Of a stretch of 64,000 bases of DNA, positions 1-8,155 are shown piece by piece (the stretch's first letter is position 1; the number at the start of each line of letters is the position of its first letter). A model generated the notes under the pieces. That model did not search any database. It saw only the letters and a list, made by a program, of their open reading frames with translations, and was not told where the DNA came from. The stretch is from contig DATMXP010000020.1 of NCBI GenBank assembly GCA_035561515.1, positions 1 to 64,000 on the forward strand, in the 5' to 3' direction. The translations under genes were made by a program, and so were the position numbers. This DNA comes from Terriglobales bacterium. Lineage in GTDB: Bacteria; Acidobacteriota; Terriglobia; Terriglobales; Acidobacteriaceae.

Positions 1-1
1 G

Positions 2-544
2 CGTGTCCTCGGTGTCCGCATCGAATCCACCCCCGACGAACTAGCCGCCAGCACCGTCAACACCACCAATTCAACAGCACCTGCCGAACCGAACAGTTCC
101 GCACGAATGACGAACACGGAGTCGCCTGAGCACACATCCGCATTAGACTCCGCCTCGTCATCCGAGTCGGCCCTCCCGACCGCCGACTCCCAACCCCTCA
201 CCGCTGACTTCACGCCATCCCGCTTCGCCCACCTCGCCACCGCCATGGGACTGCGACCGCTCCGCACACCCGCGCCGCCCAAAGGTTCCGACCCTGTCTG
301 GATTCCTATTCAGGAAGATGAGTTCCCCGAGATCACTCGCAACATCCACGGCGACAACGAAGTCGGTACCTACGAACAGCGATACAAGCTCCGCCGCATT
401 AAGTTGGATAGTCACTTCCGTCAGAACCCAAACCCCACCCCGCGCGAGATCGCCCACGCCATCACCGAAATCGAAAATGTGGAGAAAATCCAAGCCGAAG
501 AACACGCGCAGGCCATGCGCCTAATGGAAACGGCGCGGCAGTAG
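2..544 (+). CDS. Hypothetical protein, 5' end outside window
   Basis: The reading frame is open from base 2 through the ATG at 107 to a TAG at 542-544, so the gene very probably begins before the window and this is its C-terminal 180 residues. The visible part has a low-complexity Ser/Thr/Ala/Pro stretch (about residues 10-75), then a more ordered part with a PVWIPIQEDEFPEI segment and a charged, probably helical C-terminus rich in Glu, Lys and Ala. No family is recognised. It runs convergently toward pfkA. An alternative is translation from the ATG at 107, but no convincing ribosome-binding site precedes it. Confidence 0.6.
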   Translation, partial: RVLGVRIESTPDELAASTVNTTNSTAPAEPNSSARMTNTESPEHTSALDSASSSESALPTADSQPLTADFTPSRFAHLATAMGLRPLRTPAPPKGSDPVWIPIQEDEFPEITRNIHGDNEVGTYEQRYKLRRIKLDSHFRQNPNPTPREIAHAITEIENVEKIQAEEHAQAMRLMETARQ

Positions 545-551
545 CCGCGCC
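532..551 (+). terminator. GC-rich hairpin between convergent genes
   Basis: A perfect 8-bp stem GGCGCGGC / GCCGCGCC with an AGTA loop overlaps the stop codon of the upstream gene. It has no T-run, so it is terminator-like rather than a clear intrinsic terminator. Its position between convergent genes supports that role. Confidence 0.45.
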
Positions 552-568
552 CTGGGGAAAAGCAAGAA

Positions 569-1540
569 CTACCGCTCGAGTGACTTGGCGAGTTCGAACA
601 GTTGCGGATCGATCGACTTTGTCTTGCCGACAATGTCCTTGAGCGGAGTGGTAGTGACCTTGCTCTGGTTGATGCCGACGACCACGCCGCTTTCCCCACG
701 AGCGAGAGCATCCACTGCTCCGGCTCCGAGGCGTGTGGCAAGGAGGCGGTCGAAGGCGGTCGGCTGTCCGCCGCGCTGGACGTGTCCAAGGATGGTGGCG
801 CGCAATTCGAAGCCAATTTCCGCGGAGTGCTTCTTGAAGTACGTGACCAGGGCTTCGGCGTCGTAGGTGGCTCCTTCGGCGACTACGGCCACGGCGTGCT
901 GCTTGCCCCGTTTGTAGGCGTCGCCGAGGACGCGCGCAACGTCAGGAGGAGCGATTTCTATTTCCGGCACCACGACGAGTTCAGCGCCTCCCGCGATACC
1001 GGCCATGAGCGCAAGGTACCCGCAGTTGCGACCCATGACTTCGACGAGGAACCCGCGACGGTGTGAGGACGCGGTGACCTTCAGGCGATCGATGGCCTCA
1101 AGCGCGATATTGAGCGCAGTGTCGACGCCGATCGTAAGCTCGGATCCGAGTAGGTCGTTGTCGATGGTCGAGGCGACGCCAACAACCGGAAATCCCATCT
1201 CGGAGAGAGCGTTGGCCCCGGTCTGCGATCCGTTGCCGCCGATCACCACTAGACCGTCGATGCCCCATTGCGCGAGGTGAGCGAGGGCTTTCTTCCGGGT
1301 GTCAATCTCGTGAAAATCGAGACAGCGGGCGCTGCCGAGCACGGTACCGCCGCGCTGAATGATGCCGCCCACGTCGCGGGCCCGCAACTGCGCGTAATCG
1401 CCGGCAACCAGTCCACTGTATCCGCCGCGAACGCCGACCACTTCCCAACCCTTGTCGATACCGGTGCGGACCACGGCGCGGATCGCCGCGTTCATCCCTG
1501 GCGCATCGCCACCGCTCGTCAATACCGCAATTCGTTTCAT
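569..1540 (-). CDS. pfkA: 6-phosphofructokinase (PFK-A family)
   Basis: This enzyme phosphorylates fructose 6-phosphate to fructose 1,6-bisphosphate in cytosolic glycolysis. The 323-residue protein aligns without gaps in the active site to E. coli PfkA: the LTSGGDAPGMNAA nucleotide-binding start (8-20), RGGT (63-66), the catalytic TIDND (125-129, Asp127) and the VMGRNCGYLA effector/substrate region. The GGDGS motif that binds Mg-ATP reads GGNGS here (101-105), so Asp103 is Asn; Gly104, which marks ATP- rather than PPi-dependent enzymes, is kept. An AAGGAG site precedes the ATG. The gene stands alone, facing a convergent neighbour. The family assignment is firm; allosteric behaviour cannot be told from sequence. 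Confidence 0.95.
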   Translation of the reverse strand: MKRIAVLTSGGDAPGMNAAIRAVVRTGIDKGWEVVGVRGGYSGLVAGDYAQLRARDVGGIIQRGGTVLGSARCLDFHEIDTRKKALAHLAQWGIDGLVVIGGNGSQTGANALSEMGFPVVGVASTIDNDLLGSELTIGVDTALNIALEAIDRLKVTASSHRRGFLVEVMGRNCGYLALMAGIAGGAELVVVPEIEIAPPDVARVLGDAYKRGKQHAVAVVAEGATYDAEALVTYFKKHSAEIGFELRATILGHVQRGGQPTAFDRLLATRLGAGAVDALARGESGVVVGINQSKVTTTPLKDIVGKTKSIDPQLFELAKSLER

Positions 1541-1793
1541 TGCGCTCCTTCAACTTCTCTCAGTAGTGCTACGACTGAAATGAGTAACGTCAGTTTGTGA
1601 ATCGTTTCCTGCTTAATTCCAATCACACTGGTATCCCGGAATTCTGGAATATACGCCCACACAATCAGAAAACGATTCCGGTATGAAGACAGAGTGCAAA
1701 AGCAGGATATCAATGCTGCAACAAATCGCGCCAGAGCGGGTTTGTGTAGATAAGAGAGTTTCCGCCAAGGTGGCCGAAACTGGAGGAAAAAAT

Positions 1794-2201
1794 ATGAGCC
1801 TGATCCATAAGTACTATTGCGAAATCTGCGGCGCCGAAAAGCGCGACGTGAACAATTGGTCAATGGCCGAGGTCACGTCAAACGGCGTACTGCTCTCGCA
1901 CTGGCGCGAGGACCAGGCCAAGGCACCGAGCGTGCGCCACTTCTGTGGCGAAGCGCACGCGCAGGTTTTCGTGTCGCGCTATCTCTCGGCCCCGCAGTCG
2001 TTCGCTTCGCGCCACGTGCTCGACACGACTGACAAGGACCTTACGGCCGTACAGTCGCACCTCGTAAAACGAGTGTTACAGCAGCCTTCGGAAATGAGTT
2101 CCGAAGCAGAAGAAATTTTCGATGTGTTGGCCGCCGCCGAAGCCGCACTAAAGGGCCGCATCACGGTGGATCTGATTAACAGCGACCACTTCGACGCGTA
2201 A
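1794..2201 (+). CDS. Small zinc-finger-like protein of unknown function
   Basis: A 135-residue protein. The start is placed at the ATG at 1794 because GGAGG lies about 8 nt upstream; a longer frame from 1683 has no such site. The N-terminus carries CEIC (residues 8-11) and a later HFCGEAHA segment, giving a possible CxxC...HxC...H zinc-binding set, like treble-clef or ribbon proteins. The rest is a helical region rich in Ala, Glu and Leu. It is divergent from pfkA and convergent with the TPR gene at 2266, with a strong terminator between. Function is unknown; a zinc-stabilised fold is an inference from the Cys/His spacing. Confidence 0.7.
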   Translation: MSLIHKYYCEICGAEKRDVNNWSMAEVTSNGVLLSHWREDQAKAPSVRHFCGEAHAQVFVSRYLSAPQSFASRHVLDTTDKDLTAVQSHLVKRVLQQPSEMSSEAEEIFDVLAAAEAALKGRITVDLINSDHFDA

Positions 2202-2220
2202 CAGAGTTCCAGGCAAACAA

Positions 2221-2250
2221 AAAAGCAGCCGTCCGAAAACGGCTGCTTTT
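2221..2250. terminator. Bidirectional intrinsic terminator
   Basis: A perfect 12-bp stem AAAAGCAGCCGT / ACGGCTGCTTTT with a 6-nt loop is flanked by A-run and T-run, so it can terminate in both directions. It sits between the convergent genes ending at 2201 and 2266. Confidence 0.92.
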
Positions 2251-2265
2251 CTATTTATAACGCAA

Positions 2266-3591
2266 CTACTTCTTGCGAGGTGTGCGTTTGGCTGGAGCTT
2301 TCTTCGCCGGAGTTTTCGAAGCACCTGAAGAAGCTGCGCCTTTCTGCACCACGAGCGCTCCGTCTTCCATCGTCACCATGAACGGATTCGGCGTGTAGGA
2401 AGTCGGCTTGCCCTGGAAAGCGAGCTGCTGGCCCGGCTTAGGAATGCGCGCGGTTGGAATCTCGCCAGCCATCGTCAAGGTGATGTCGGCTTTCGGTGGA
2501 TTGGCGTTGATGTCGTCGTACGTGCCGGCAATCATCAACTGGGTCGCGGTGGCACTAACGACGTTGCCAACCATGGCGAGCGGCTTACCTTGGATCTGGC
2601 TCCAGACCGTTTCAGCGGCCTGCTGATTGCCGGACGTCAAAACGAACTGGATTTCGTCGAACGACATCTGCGCGACAGGCTTCTGCTGAACCATGATGGC
2701 AGCCTGCTCCGCCGGTGTCGGTGCGGGTTTAATCGTCCAGCCCTCGGCCGGAGTCGGGCTGGCAGCGGCTGCGGCGAGAACGTCCGTCCAGCCATCTTCG
2801 CCACCGTGGTACTTGATGTACTTGCGGCGGCCAAACTCGCTGATCTGAGCCTTGTACTGCGGCGTGGGAGCAAGATTGGCAGCGCGCGCCGTGTACCAGA
2901 TTCCCTGGAGCCAAACCGGCTGGGGTGCGTTCAGGTATGAGAGCGCCAGTGGATAGATCAGGCTAAAGTCCGTCGGCGTTGTATTGACAGCGTCCTGAAG
3001 CGACTTTTGGGCAACCGGAAATTCATTGCCCTGTAGAGCAGCAATTCCGACCGATCCGTTGAAAATGCCTGCGAGACTGTCCTTCAACTTGGCGAAATCG
3101 AGATCAGCCATTCCTTCCGGTTTCGGCATGTTGGGCAGAGCAGCCAGACCTTTCTCGCCGAATTGGCGGGCCTGGGCAAGATTATTCTGCGGGTCCTGAC
3201 CAGCCTGCGCCTGTAAGCGATGCAGGTAGCTGAGCAGAGCCATGGCGGTGACGTTGTTCGGGTTGGCCTGAAGGACACGGTTGGCCGTCTCCATGGTCTT
3301 GGGCACGTTCTGGAGCTGCTGGTAGGTACGCATGAGCAATTCCAGGGCGTCTTCCTTCATCACGCTGTTGGGGTACTTGGCGACGAAGGCGTCCAAAGCC
3401 TGAGCCTTGGCATTGGGATCCGTGGCTTGAATAGCACCCATGTAGGCGTTGTATTCAGCAGGGTCCTTGATTTCTTTTTTCTGTGCCGGCGCGCCCTGCT
3501 GTCCTCCTTGCGGCGCCGCAGGCTGTTGAGCGGTCTGGGCCGTCGCGGCCACCGCAAACATGAGCACTAGCGTTACGAGCGACTTCTTCAT
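2266..3591 (-). CDS. Secreted tetratricopeptide-repeat protein
   Basis: A 441-residue protein. The start is taken at the ATG at 3591 because AAGGAG lies 9 nt upstream and the first residues (MKKSLVTLVLMFAVAATAQ) form a clean Sec signal peptide; a longer frame to 3681 lacks these. After a Gln/Pro/Ala-rich linker the protein has degenerate TPR-like helical repeats (about residues 45-250). The C-terminus (about 330-430) looks like a beta-rich domain. The tail is strongly basic, Lys/Arg/Pro/Ala rich, suggesting contact with nucleic acid or anionic polymer. No specific function is known. It is monocistronic, ending at a bidirectional terminator. Confidence 0.85.
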   Translation of the reverse strand: MKKSLVTLVLMFAVAATAQTAQQPAAPQGGQQGAPAQKKEIKDPAEYNAYMGAIQATDPNAKAQALDAFVAKYPNSVMKEDALELLMRTYQQLQNVPKTMETANRVLQANPNNVTAMALLSYLHRLQAQAGQDPQNNLAQARQFGEKGLAALPNMPKPEGMADLDFAKLKDSLAGIFNGSVGIAALQGNEFPVAQKSLQDAVNTTPTDFSLIYPLALSYLNAPQPVWLQGIWYTARAANLAPTPQYKAQISEFGRRKYIKYHGGEDGWTDVLAAAAASPTPAEGWTIKPAPTPAEQAAIMVQQKPVAQMSFDEIQFVLTSGNQQAAETVWSQIQGKPLAMVGNVVSATATQLMIAGTYDDINANPPKADITLTMAGEIPTARIPKPGQQLAFQGKPTSYTPNPFMVTMEDGALVVQKGAASSGASKTPAKKAPAKRTPRKK

Positions 3592-3914
3592 TCCTTTTGG
3601 CTCCTTAGCACATTGCGAAGTGACGTCGAATCTATTTTCAGTGCTGCGCCAACCCGACTCCGCGTGCGAACCCACCCACACGCTTCGGCCCGGAACGGCT
3701 TGTTCTTCCGCCGCCGTGCCCTACGTCATGACAGAAATGACCGGGAAAGGTGCGGACGCAGATTATAAAAATGTAAGTTCCCTGAATGCAAGCGTTTGGG
3801 GACACGAGCACTGATGGCGCAAAATGGTTTCCATATCTGATGCGAAAGAACGGTTTGAGTGTTGCCGAAACCGCCGGACTTGAACGCGTCATCTTAGGAT
3901 ACAGGAGAACGCAA
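3592..3914. other. Divergent intergenic region
   Basis: A 323-bp gap between the divergent TPR and SDR genes. It must hold promoters for both. An AT-rich TATAAA-like stretch near 3762-3772 is the only promoter-like element seen. No hairpin, repeat or small ORF with a good ribosome-binding site was found. Confidence 0.5.
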
Positions 3915-4640
3915 GTGGAGGACTCTAAGCGAGACTGGAAGCAGAAAGTGGCTGTCGTGACCGGCGGAAACAGAGGCATAGGCGCGGCAATCGCACGGAA
4001 GCTGGCCGAACTGGAGATCTCGGTGGTGATCTGCGGACGCGACCAGACCCAGCTTGACTCGGTGGCCTCCGAGATCACGGCCAACGGCGGACGGTGCAAG
4101 GCTGTGGCGTGCGACCTCTCGAAACTGACGGCAGTGGAGAACTTAGCCGAGTTCGTGAAAACGACTTTTGGCCATGTTGACATTCTGGTTAATAACGCGG
4201 GAGTAAGAGGGTTCGGCGGGCCACTTCATTTGCTGCCGCCCGATGACTGGGACAAAGTCATCAACACCAACCTACGCGGTGTGTACTACACCATCCGCGC
4301 CTTCGCTCCCTCCATGATCGAGCACAAATCGGGCGACATCATTAATATCTCCTCCATCGCAAGCAAGAACGCACTGCCCAATGGAGCGGTGTACGCCGCA
4401 TCCAAGTGGGGCCTGAACGGGCTCACTTACTCTGTTGCGGAAGAACTCCGCCAGTACAACATCAGAGTGACTGTTGTCTGTCCCGGGTCGGTGGACACCG
4501 ATTTGAGCCCACATACCGGGAAAGATAAGAGTCGAATGTTGAAACCCGACGATGTAGCACATGTTGTGGCAATGCTGGTAACCCAGGCGCCTCAGTCATT
4601 TGCCAGCGAAGTGGTACTGCGGCCTACACAGAAGCCATGA
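3915..4640 (+). CDS. SDR-family NAD(P)-dependent oxidoreductase
   Basis: A classical short-chain dehydrogenase/reductase of 241 residues, probably cytosolic, reducing a ketone or oxidising an alcohol with NAD(P)H. The start is the GTG at 3915, preceded by AGGAG; a longer frame from 3786 adds residues unlike any SDR. Motifs are in the expected order: TGGNRGIG (16-23) for cofactor, NNAG (93-96), catalytic Ser147 and Tyr160-x3-Lys164, and a PG segment after the active site. The C-terminus is shorter than in FabG and lacks the usual GG-x-DGG end, so this is unlikely to be the housekeeping FabG. The substrate cannot be told. Confidence 0.9.
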   Translation: MEDSKRDWKQKVAVVTGGNRGIGAAIARKLAELEISVVICGRDQTQLDSVASEITANGGRCKAVACDLSKLTAVENLAEFVKTTFGHVDILVNNAGVRGFGGPLHLLPPDDWDKVINTNLRGVYYTIRAFAPSMIEHKSGDIINISSIASKNALPNGAVYAASKWGLNGLTYSVAEELRQYNIRVTVVCPGSVDTDLSPHTGKDKSRMLKPDDVAHVVAMLVTQAPQSFASEVVLRPTQKP

Positions 4641-4697
4641 GGTGCGGATCGGTTGGGAATGCGAATCGCCGGGACTGACACAGCATCCTATACAACT

Positions 4698-5045
4698 ATG
4701 CCGATAACTCGTTGGTTCGACCAAATCCGTGCTCTGCGCCTTCCGGAACACCGGGTGGCATGGTCTCTCGCAATCGCGGCCGACGCGCTTCAGATCGGCC
4801 TTTTTCCCCTGTTCGCGGCGGGCGGACTTTCGCCCCTGAATGCGGCGCTTGACGCACTGATGGCAGCCCTGTTGACGAGAACACTGGGGTGGCACTGGGC
4901 ATTCCTTCCGTCGTTCGCCAGCGAGATGCTGCCGGGCTTCGACCTTTTCCCCACCTGGACCGCAGCCGTTTGGTTTGTCACACGCGGCGAGCAGAATTCC
5001 AAGGGCCCGGAGATTCTTCCGGCGCAGCCGATCAGAACGCGGTAG
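4698..5045 (+). CDS. Small membrane protein of unknown function
   Basis: About 115 residues from the ATG at 4698; ATG 4659 or TTG 4653 in the same frame are alternatives because none has a strong ribosome-binding site. Two or three hydrophobic segments are visible (about residues 22-38, 45-62 and 65-85), so it is probably an inner-membrane protein. It follows the SDR gene by about 57 bp and ends at a good intrinsic terminator, so the two may be co-transcribed. No characterised family is recognised. Confidence 0.65.
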   Translation: MPITRWFDQIRALRLPEHRVAWSLAIAADALQIGLFPLFAAGGLSPLNAALDALMAALLTRTLGWHWAFLPSFASEMLPGFDLFPTWTAAVWFVTRGEQNSKGPEILPAQPIRTR

Positions 5046-5062
5046 TTTGAACAGAGTAGAAG

Positions 5063-5089
5063 AGGCGTCCCAAACTGGGACGCCTTTTT
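5063..5089 (+). terminator. Intrinsic terminator
   Basis: A perfect 10-bp stem AGGCGTCCCA / TGGGACGCCT with an AAC loop is followed by a run of T. It lies 18 bp after the stop at 5045 and ends the SDR / membrane protein unit. Confidence 0.92.
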
Positions 5090-5158
5090 GCTCTGCGCAT
5101 CGGTACGTGAACCAACGGTACTGCCTCCGGCGGCCCTACGGGCCTACAATTTCCAATC

Positions 5159-5875
5159 ATGCATACCGCGTTACTGGCTCTCGTTCTGTCATTCTGCTGC
5201 ACCGCGCAGGCACAACTGCAAGACATCCTCCAGCAAGCCACCGAAGGCATGCAGCGCAACCGAAGCGGCAGCCTGAGCGACCAGAAGATTGCTTCAGGAC
5301 TGAGCGAGGCGCTGAGGGTCAGCACCGGAAAAGCTGTGGCCGCCACGGGGCGTCCCGACGGCTTCCTAAAGAACGAGGCAATCAAGATCCTGCTGCCGGA
5401 AAAACTTCGTCCGGTGGCTAAAGGGTTAAGAATGCTAGGCAGAGGAGCCCAGGTGGACGAACTGGAAATTGGCATGAACCGCGCGGCCGAGCAGGCGACG
5501 CCCCTGGCAAAACAGATATTCCTGAACGCCATCAAGCGCATGACCTTCAGCGACGCCCGGCAGATTTTCACGGGTGGCAATACCGCTGCCACTGATTACT
5601 TCAAGCGCCAGAGTACGGACGAGCTCACCGAAGCCTTCGCGCCAATCGTGAAAGAACAAATGGAGCGCGTGGGAGTGATCCAGCAGTACAACCGTATGCT
5701 GAAGAGCACGCCGGGTGGCACGGCGCTCACGGGAAACTTCGACATCAATAAATATGTTGTCGGAAAGACTCTGGACGGCCTGTTCTATATGCTTGGGGAA
5801 GAAGAAAAGAAGATTCGGACCAACCCAGCGGCGAGAACAACGGCCATCCTGCGAGAAGTTTTCGGGCGTAAATAG
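5159..5875 (+). CDS. DUF4197 domain-containing secreted protein
   Basis: A 238-residue protein with an N-terminal signal peptide (about 1-19, ending AQA) and a mostly helical body that I recognise as the DUF4197 family: [15 protein letters not shown], the [15 protein letters not shown] segment, [13 protein letters not shown], and the C-terminal [21 protein letters not shown] signature. The family is common in Gram-negative bacteria and its role is unknown. Full length, no frameshift. The start ATG lacks a clear ribosome-binding site. It is followed by rfbB on the same strand after about 97 bp. Confidence 0.88.
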   Translation: MHTALLALVLSFCCTAQAQLQDILQQATEGMQRNRSGSLSDQKIASGLSEALRVSTGKAVAATGRPDGFLKNEAIKILLPEKLRPVAKGLRMLGRGAQVDELEIGMNRAAEQATPLAKQIFLNAIKRMTFSDARQIFTGGNTAATDYFKRQSTDELTEAFAPIVKEQMERVGVIQQYNRMLKSTPGGTALTGNFDINKYVVGKTLDGLFYMLGEEEKKIRTNPAARTTAILREVFGRK

Positions 5876-5960
5876 CGTCGCACCTGGTCCACCTTCGCGG
5901 GTAATAGCGGCCATGAGCTAGCTGCAACCTGACGCCTAGCATTCTGCAGTCCGTTCCCTT

Positions 5961-5966
5961 TATATT
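5961..5966 (+). promoter_or_regulatory. Possible -10 box giving a leaderless rfbB transcript
   Basis: TATATT lies 7 bp before the rfbB ATG at 5973, and no Shine-Dalgarno is seen. That spacing would place the transcription start at or next to the ATG. No good -35 is visible, so this is a weak call. Confidence 0.3.
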
Positions 5967-5972
5967 CACCGC

Positions 5973-7040
5973 ATGCAGCCGACGATCCTAGTCACGGGCG
6001 GAGCTGGGTTTATTGGCTCGAACTTCGTCCTTCAGTGGCTTGATAAGGAAGCGCACAAGGTAGTCAACCTTGATCTGCTCACTTATGCGGGAAACCGGGA
6101 CAATCTCGCCGGCGCTCTAGAGAGCCAACGTCACGAGTTCGTTCTCGGCGACATCTGCGATTCTGCACTTCTGGATACGCTCTTGAAACGTCATCGGCCG
6201 CGAGCGGTAGTACATCTAGCGGCTGAGAGTCATGTCGATCGATCCATTCACGCACCGGAAACTTTCGTCCAAACGAACATCATTGGAACATTTCGACTAC
6301 TTCAAGCTTGTCTTGAGTATTGGCGTGAACTGCCGCCGGACGAGAGAATGTCGTTTCGTTTCCTTCATGGATCGACAGACGAAGTCTACGGTTCGCTGAA
6401 CCCTGAAGATCCACCTGTGACGGAGTCAACAGCGTACGCACCGAACAGTCCATATGCGGCTTCAAAAGCATCGTCAGACCACCTGGTGCGGTCCTTCCAT
6501 CAGACGTACGGTCTTCCGACAGTGATCGTGAACGTTTCCAATAATTACGGGCCTCGACAGTTTCCAGAGAAGCTAATTCCACTCCTTATCGTGAATGCGG
6601 TCGCGGGAAAGCCAATGCCGATCTATGGCGACGGACTCCAAACGCGGGAGTGGCTGTACGTGAAAGATTGCTGCGAGGCCCTTCGCGCGGTGTTGGCGGC
6701 GGGATCTCCGGGTGAAAGTTACAACGTAAGCGGGGGCACCGAGGTTCCGAACATTCGTATCGCACACGACATCGCAAAGATCCTTCAGGAACGCAGGCCA
6801 AGTCAAACCGGATATTACGAGTCTCTGATCACGTATGTGGCAGATCGTCCAGGACACGACCGTAGGTACGCAATCGACTCCTCCAAAATAAAGCTCGAAA
6901 CTGGATGGCTACCGACGAAGAACATCGATACTGGGCTGCGGGAGACCGTGGAGTGGTACCTGACAAACCCAGAGTGGGTGCAGAATGTCACCACCGGCAA
7001 GTACTGTACATGGGTCCCCGAAAGCAAAGCTCACATGTGA
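5973..7040 (+). CDS. rfbB: dTDP-glucose 4,6-dehydratase
   Basis: This NAD-dependent extended SDR converts dTDP-glucose to dTDP-4-keto-6-deoxyglucose, the branch point to dTDP-rhamnose and other deoxysugars. The 355-residue length is typical. Visible motifs are the GGAGFIG nucleotide site (9-15), LAAESHVDRSI, the catalytic Thr135-Asp136-Glu137 in STDEVYG, Tyr161-x3-Lys165 in YAASK and SNNYGPRQFPEKLIPL. The Asp-Glu pair separates RfbB from other nucleotide-sugar epimerases. It is an orphan: rfbA, rfbC and rfbD are not adjacent. No ribosome-binding site is seen; the start could be leaderless. Confidence 0.95.
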   Translation: MQPTILVTGGAGFIGSNFVLQWLDKEAHKVVNLDLLTYAGNRDNLAGALESQRHEFVLGDICDSALLDTLLKRHRPRAVVHLAAESHVDRSIHAPETFVQTNIIGTFRLLQACLEYWRELPPDERMSFRFLHGSTDEVYGSLNPEDPPVTESTAYAPNSPYAASKASSDHLVRSFHQTYGLPTVIVNVSNNYGPRQFPEKLIPLLIVNAVAGKPMPIYGDGLQTREWLYVKDCCEALRAVLAAGSPGESYNVSGGTEVPNIRIAHDIAKILQERRPSQTGYYESLITYVADRPGHDRRYAIDSSKIKLETGWLPTKNIDTGLRETVEWYLTNPEWVQNVTTGKYCTWVPESKAHM

Positions 7041-7055
7041 GCGATGGCAAAATCA

Positions 7056-7469
7056 TTACGGCTTGCTTTCCGAGCGGATCTCGTAATATCGCAACGACCG
7101 CATAAACACTTCTTTGTCTACCGGCTGTCGAGAGTCGTCCAGCATCGGTGATATGCCCGGTGTGTCGCCGAGTTCCGAGGTCTTCCATGGAACGATCACC
7201 AGCGATTTTGGTGCGTCCTGGTTACCCAGAATCGACATGCCGAGCGCCTTCCCTCCGGGAACTGAGACCAACTTGCTATCTTCTCCTGATTTCTGCTGCT
7301 CGCTGCCTTGTAGCGCAGTCTGTTGGGCTTCCGCGGGGGGCTGTGCCTTCGCGGTCTGGACTGCTTCCGTCGCGTCCTGTGTTTTGCCGGCGGCCTGGAC
7401 CTTGCTCTTGTCCTGGGCTACAGCCATGCTGCTCGCCAGCAGTAGCAGAACTAACGAGTATCGGATCAT
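7056..7469 (-). CDS. Small secreted protein, last gene of TPR operon
   Basis: A 137-residue protein with a signal peptide (about 1-18, ending AVAQ), a Gln/Ala/Lys/Glu-rich linker (20-65) and a compact C-terminal part with [13 protein letters not shown] and [11 protein letters not shown]. No family is recognised. Its ATG overlaps the stop of the upstream TPR gene (ATGA, 4 bp), so the two are translationally coupled. It is the last gene of a five-gene minus-strand operon and faces rfbB convergently. Its place suggests an envelope accessory factor of the TPR/ExbBD system. Confidence 0.8.
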   Translation of the reverse strand: MIRYSLVLLLLASSMAVAQDKSKVQAAGKTQDATEAVQTAKAQPPAEAQQTALQGSEQQKSGEDSKLVSVPGGKALGMSILGNQDAPKSLVIVPWKTSELGDTPGISPMLDDSRQPVDKEVFMRSLRYYEIRSESKP

Positions 7470-8155
7470 CGCTTCTCCCCTTTTTGTGCGCGATTGCGAA
7501 GGTCAGCAATCCATTTGGCGACGTCAGTGTCGCCCGGGACCAGCCGGCTGTACGCCTCGTAGTGCTCCATAGCGCAGGAGTAGTCGCCGAGATAGAGATC
7601 GCACAGAATCGCCAGGTTCTTGTGCGCATAGTGATAATCGGCAAACTGCGTCAGGGCCGATTCGTAACTCGCGCGCGCCTTAGCAAATTCTCCCTTTCGC
7701 CGCTGCACCATACCGAGCTCGTTATAAGCGGCGGGATGTTGTGGATTCGATTCCAGCGCTTTACGCAAGCTGGCTTCCGCCTTATCCAGTTCCCCGGTAC
7801 GCGCATACGCAATGCCGAGGTTAATCTGGGCAGCCGTTAACTTGGGAGCCTGTTCCGTGACCTTGAGCATGAGAGGGATGCCCTGCTCGTACTGCGCCTG
7901 CTCCAGCATGTGCTCTGCCCGGTCGTACTCCGCGCGTAGTTCTTCGGTGACGGGTACGTGTTGCGTGAACATGACACCGCCTGCATCTCGCTGTACATCG
8001 AGCGTGGCGGGCGACTCTACCAGTGGCTTTGGCATTGGCGCTACCGCCATCGGTCGTCGCGCAGAAGCAGCGCAGCCCAAGGCGATAGACAGAGCCAGGC
8101 ACAACAATCCGCAGTAAAGCGCTTTTAAGGCGCGAGAGTTATTGCGGAGTTCCAT
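7466..8155 (-). CDS. TPR-repeat putative lipoprotein
   Basis: A 229-residue protein. The N-terminal hydrophobic segment ends in ALGC (about residues 25-28), a possible though not ideal lipobox, so it may be a lipoprotein. Three or more TPR units follow (about 85-205) with the classic pattern, e.g. [19 protein letters not shown] and [20 protein letters not shown]. The spacing resembles PilF/GltE-like TPR lipoproteins that help assemble outer-membrane complexes, which is an analogy only. It overlaps the upstream 1,041-residue gene by 17 bp and the downstream gene by 4 bp. Confidence 0.87.
   Translation of the reverse strand: MELRNNSRALKALYCGLLCLALSIALGCAASARRPMAVAPMPKPLVESPATLDVQRDAGGVMFTQHVPVTEELRAEYDRAEHMLEQAQYEQGIPLMLKVTEQAPKLTAAQINLGIAYARTGELDKAEASLRKALESNPQHPAAYNELGMVQRRKGEFAKARASYESALTQFADYHYAHKNLAILCDLYLGDYSCAMEHYEAYSRLVPGDTDVAKWIADLRNRAQKGEKR

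Noticed and set aside
1599..1678. GAATCGTTT / AAACGATTC inverted pair in the pfkA upstream region
   Set aside because: Arms are 9 bp and 62 bp apart in a divergent promoter region; too weak to name as an operator.
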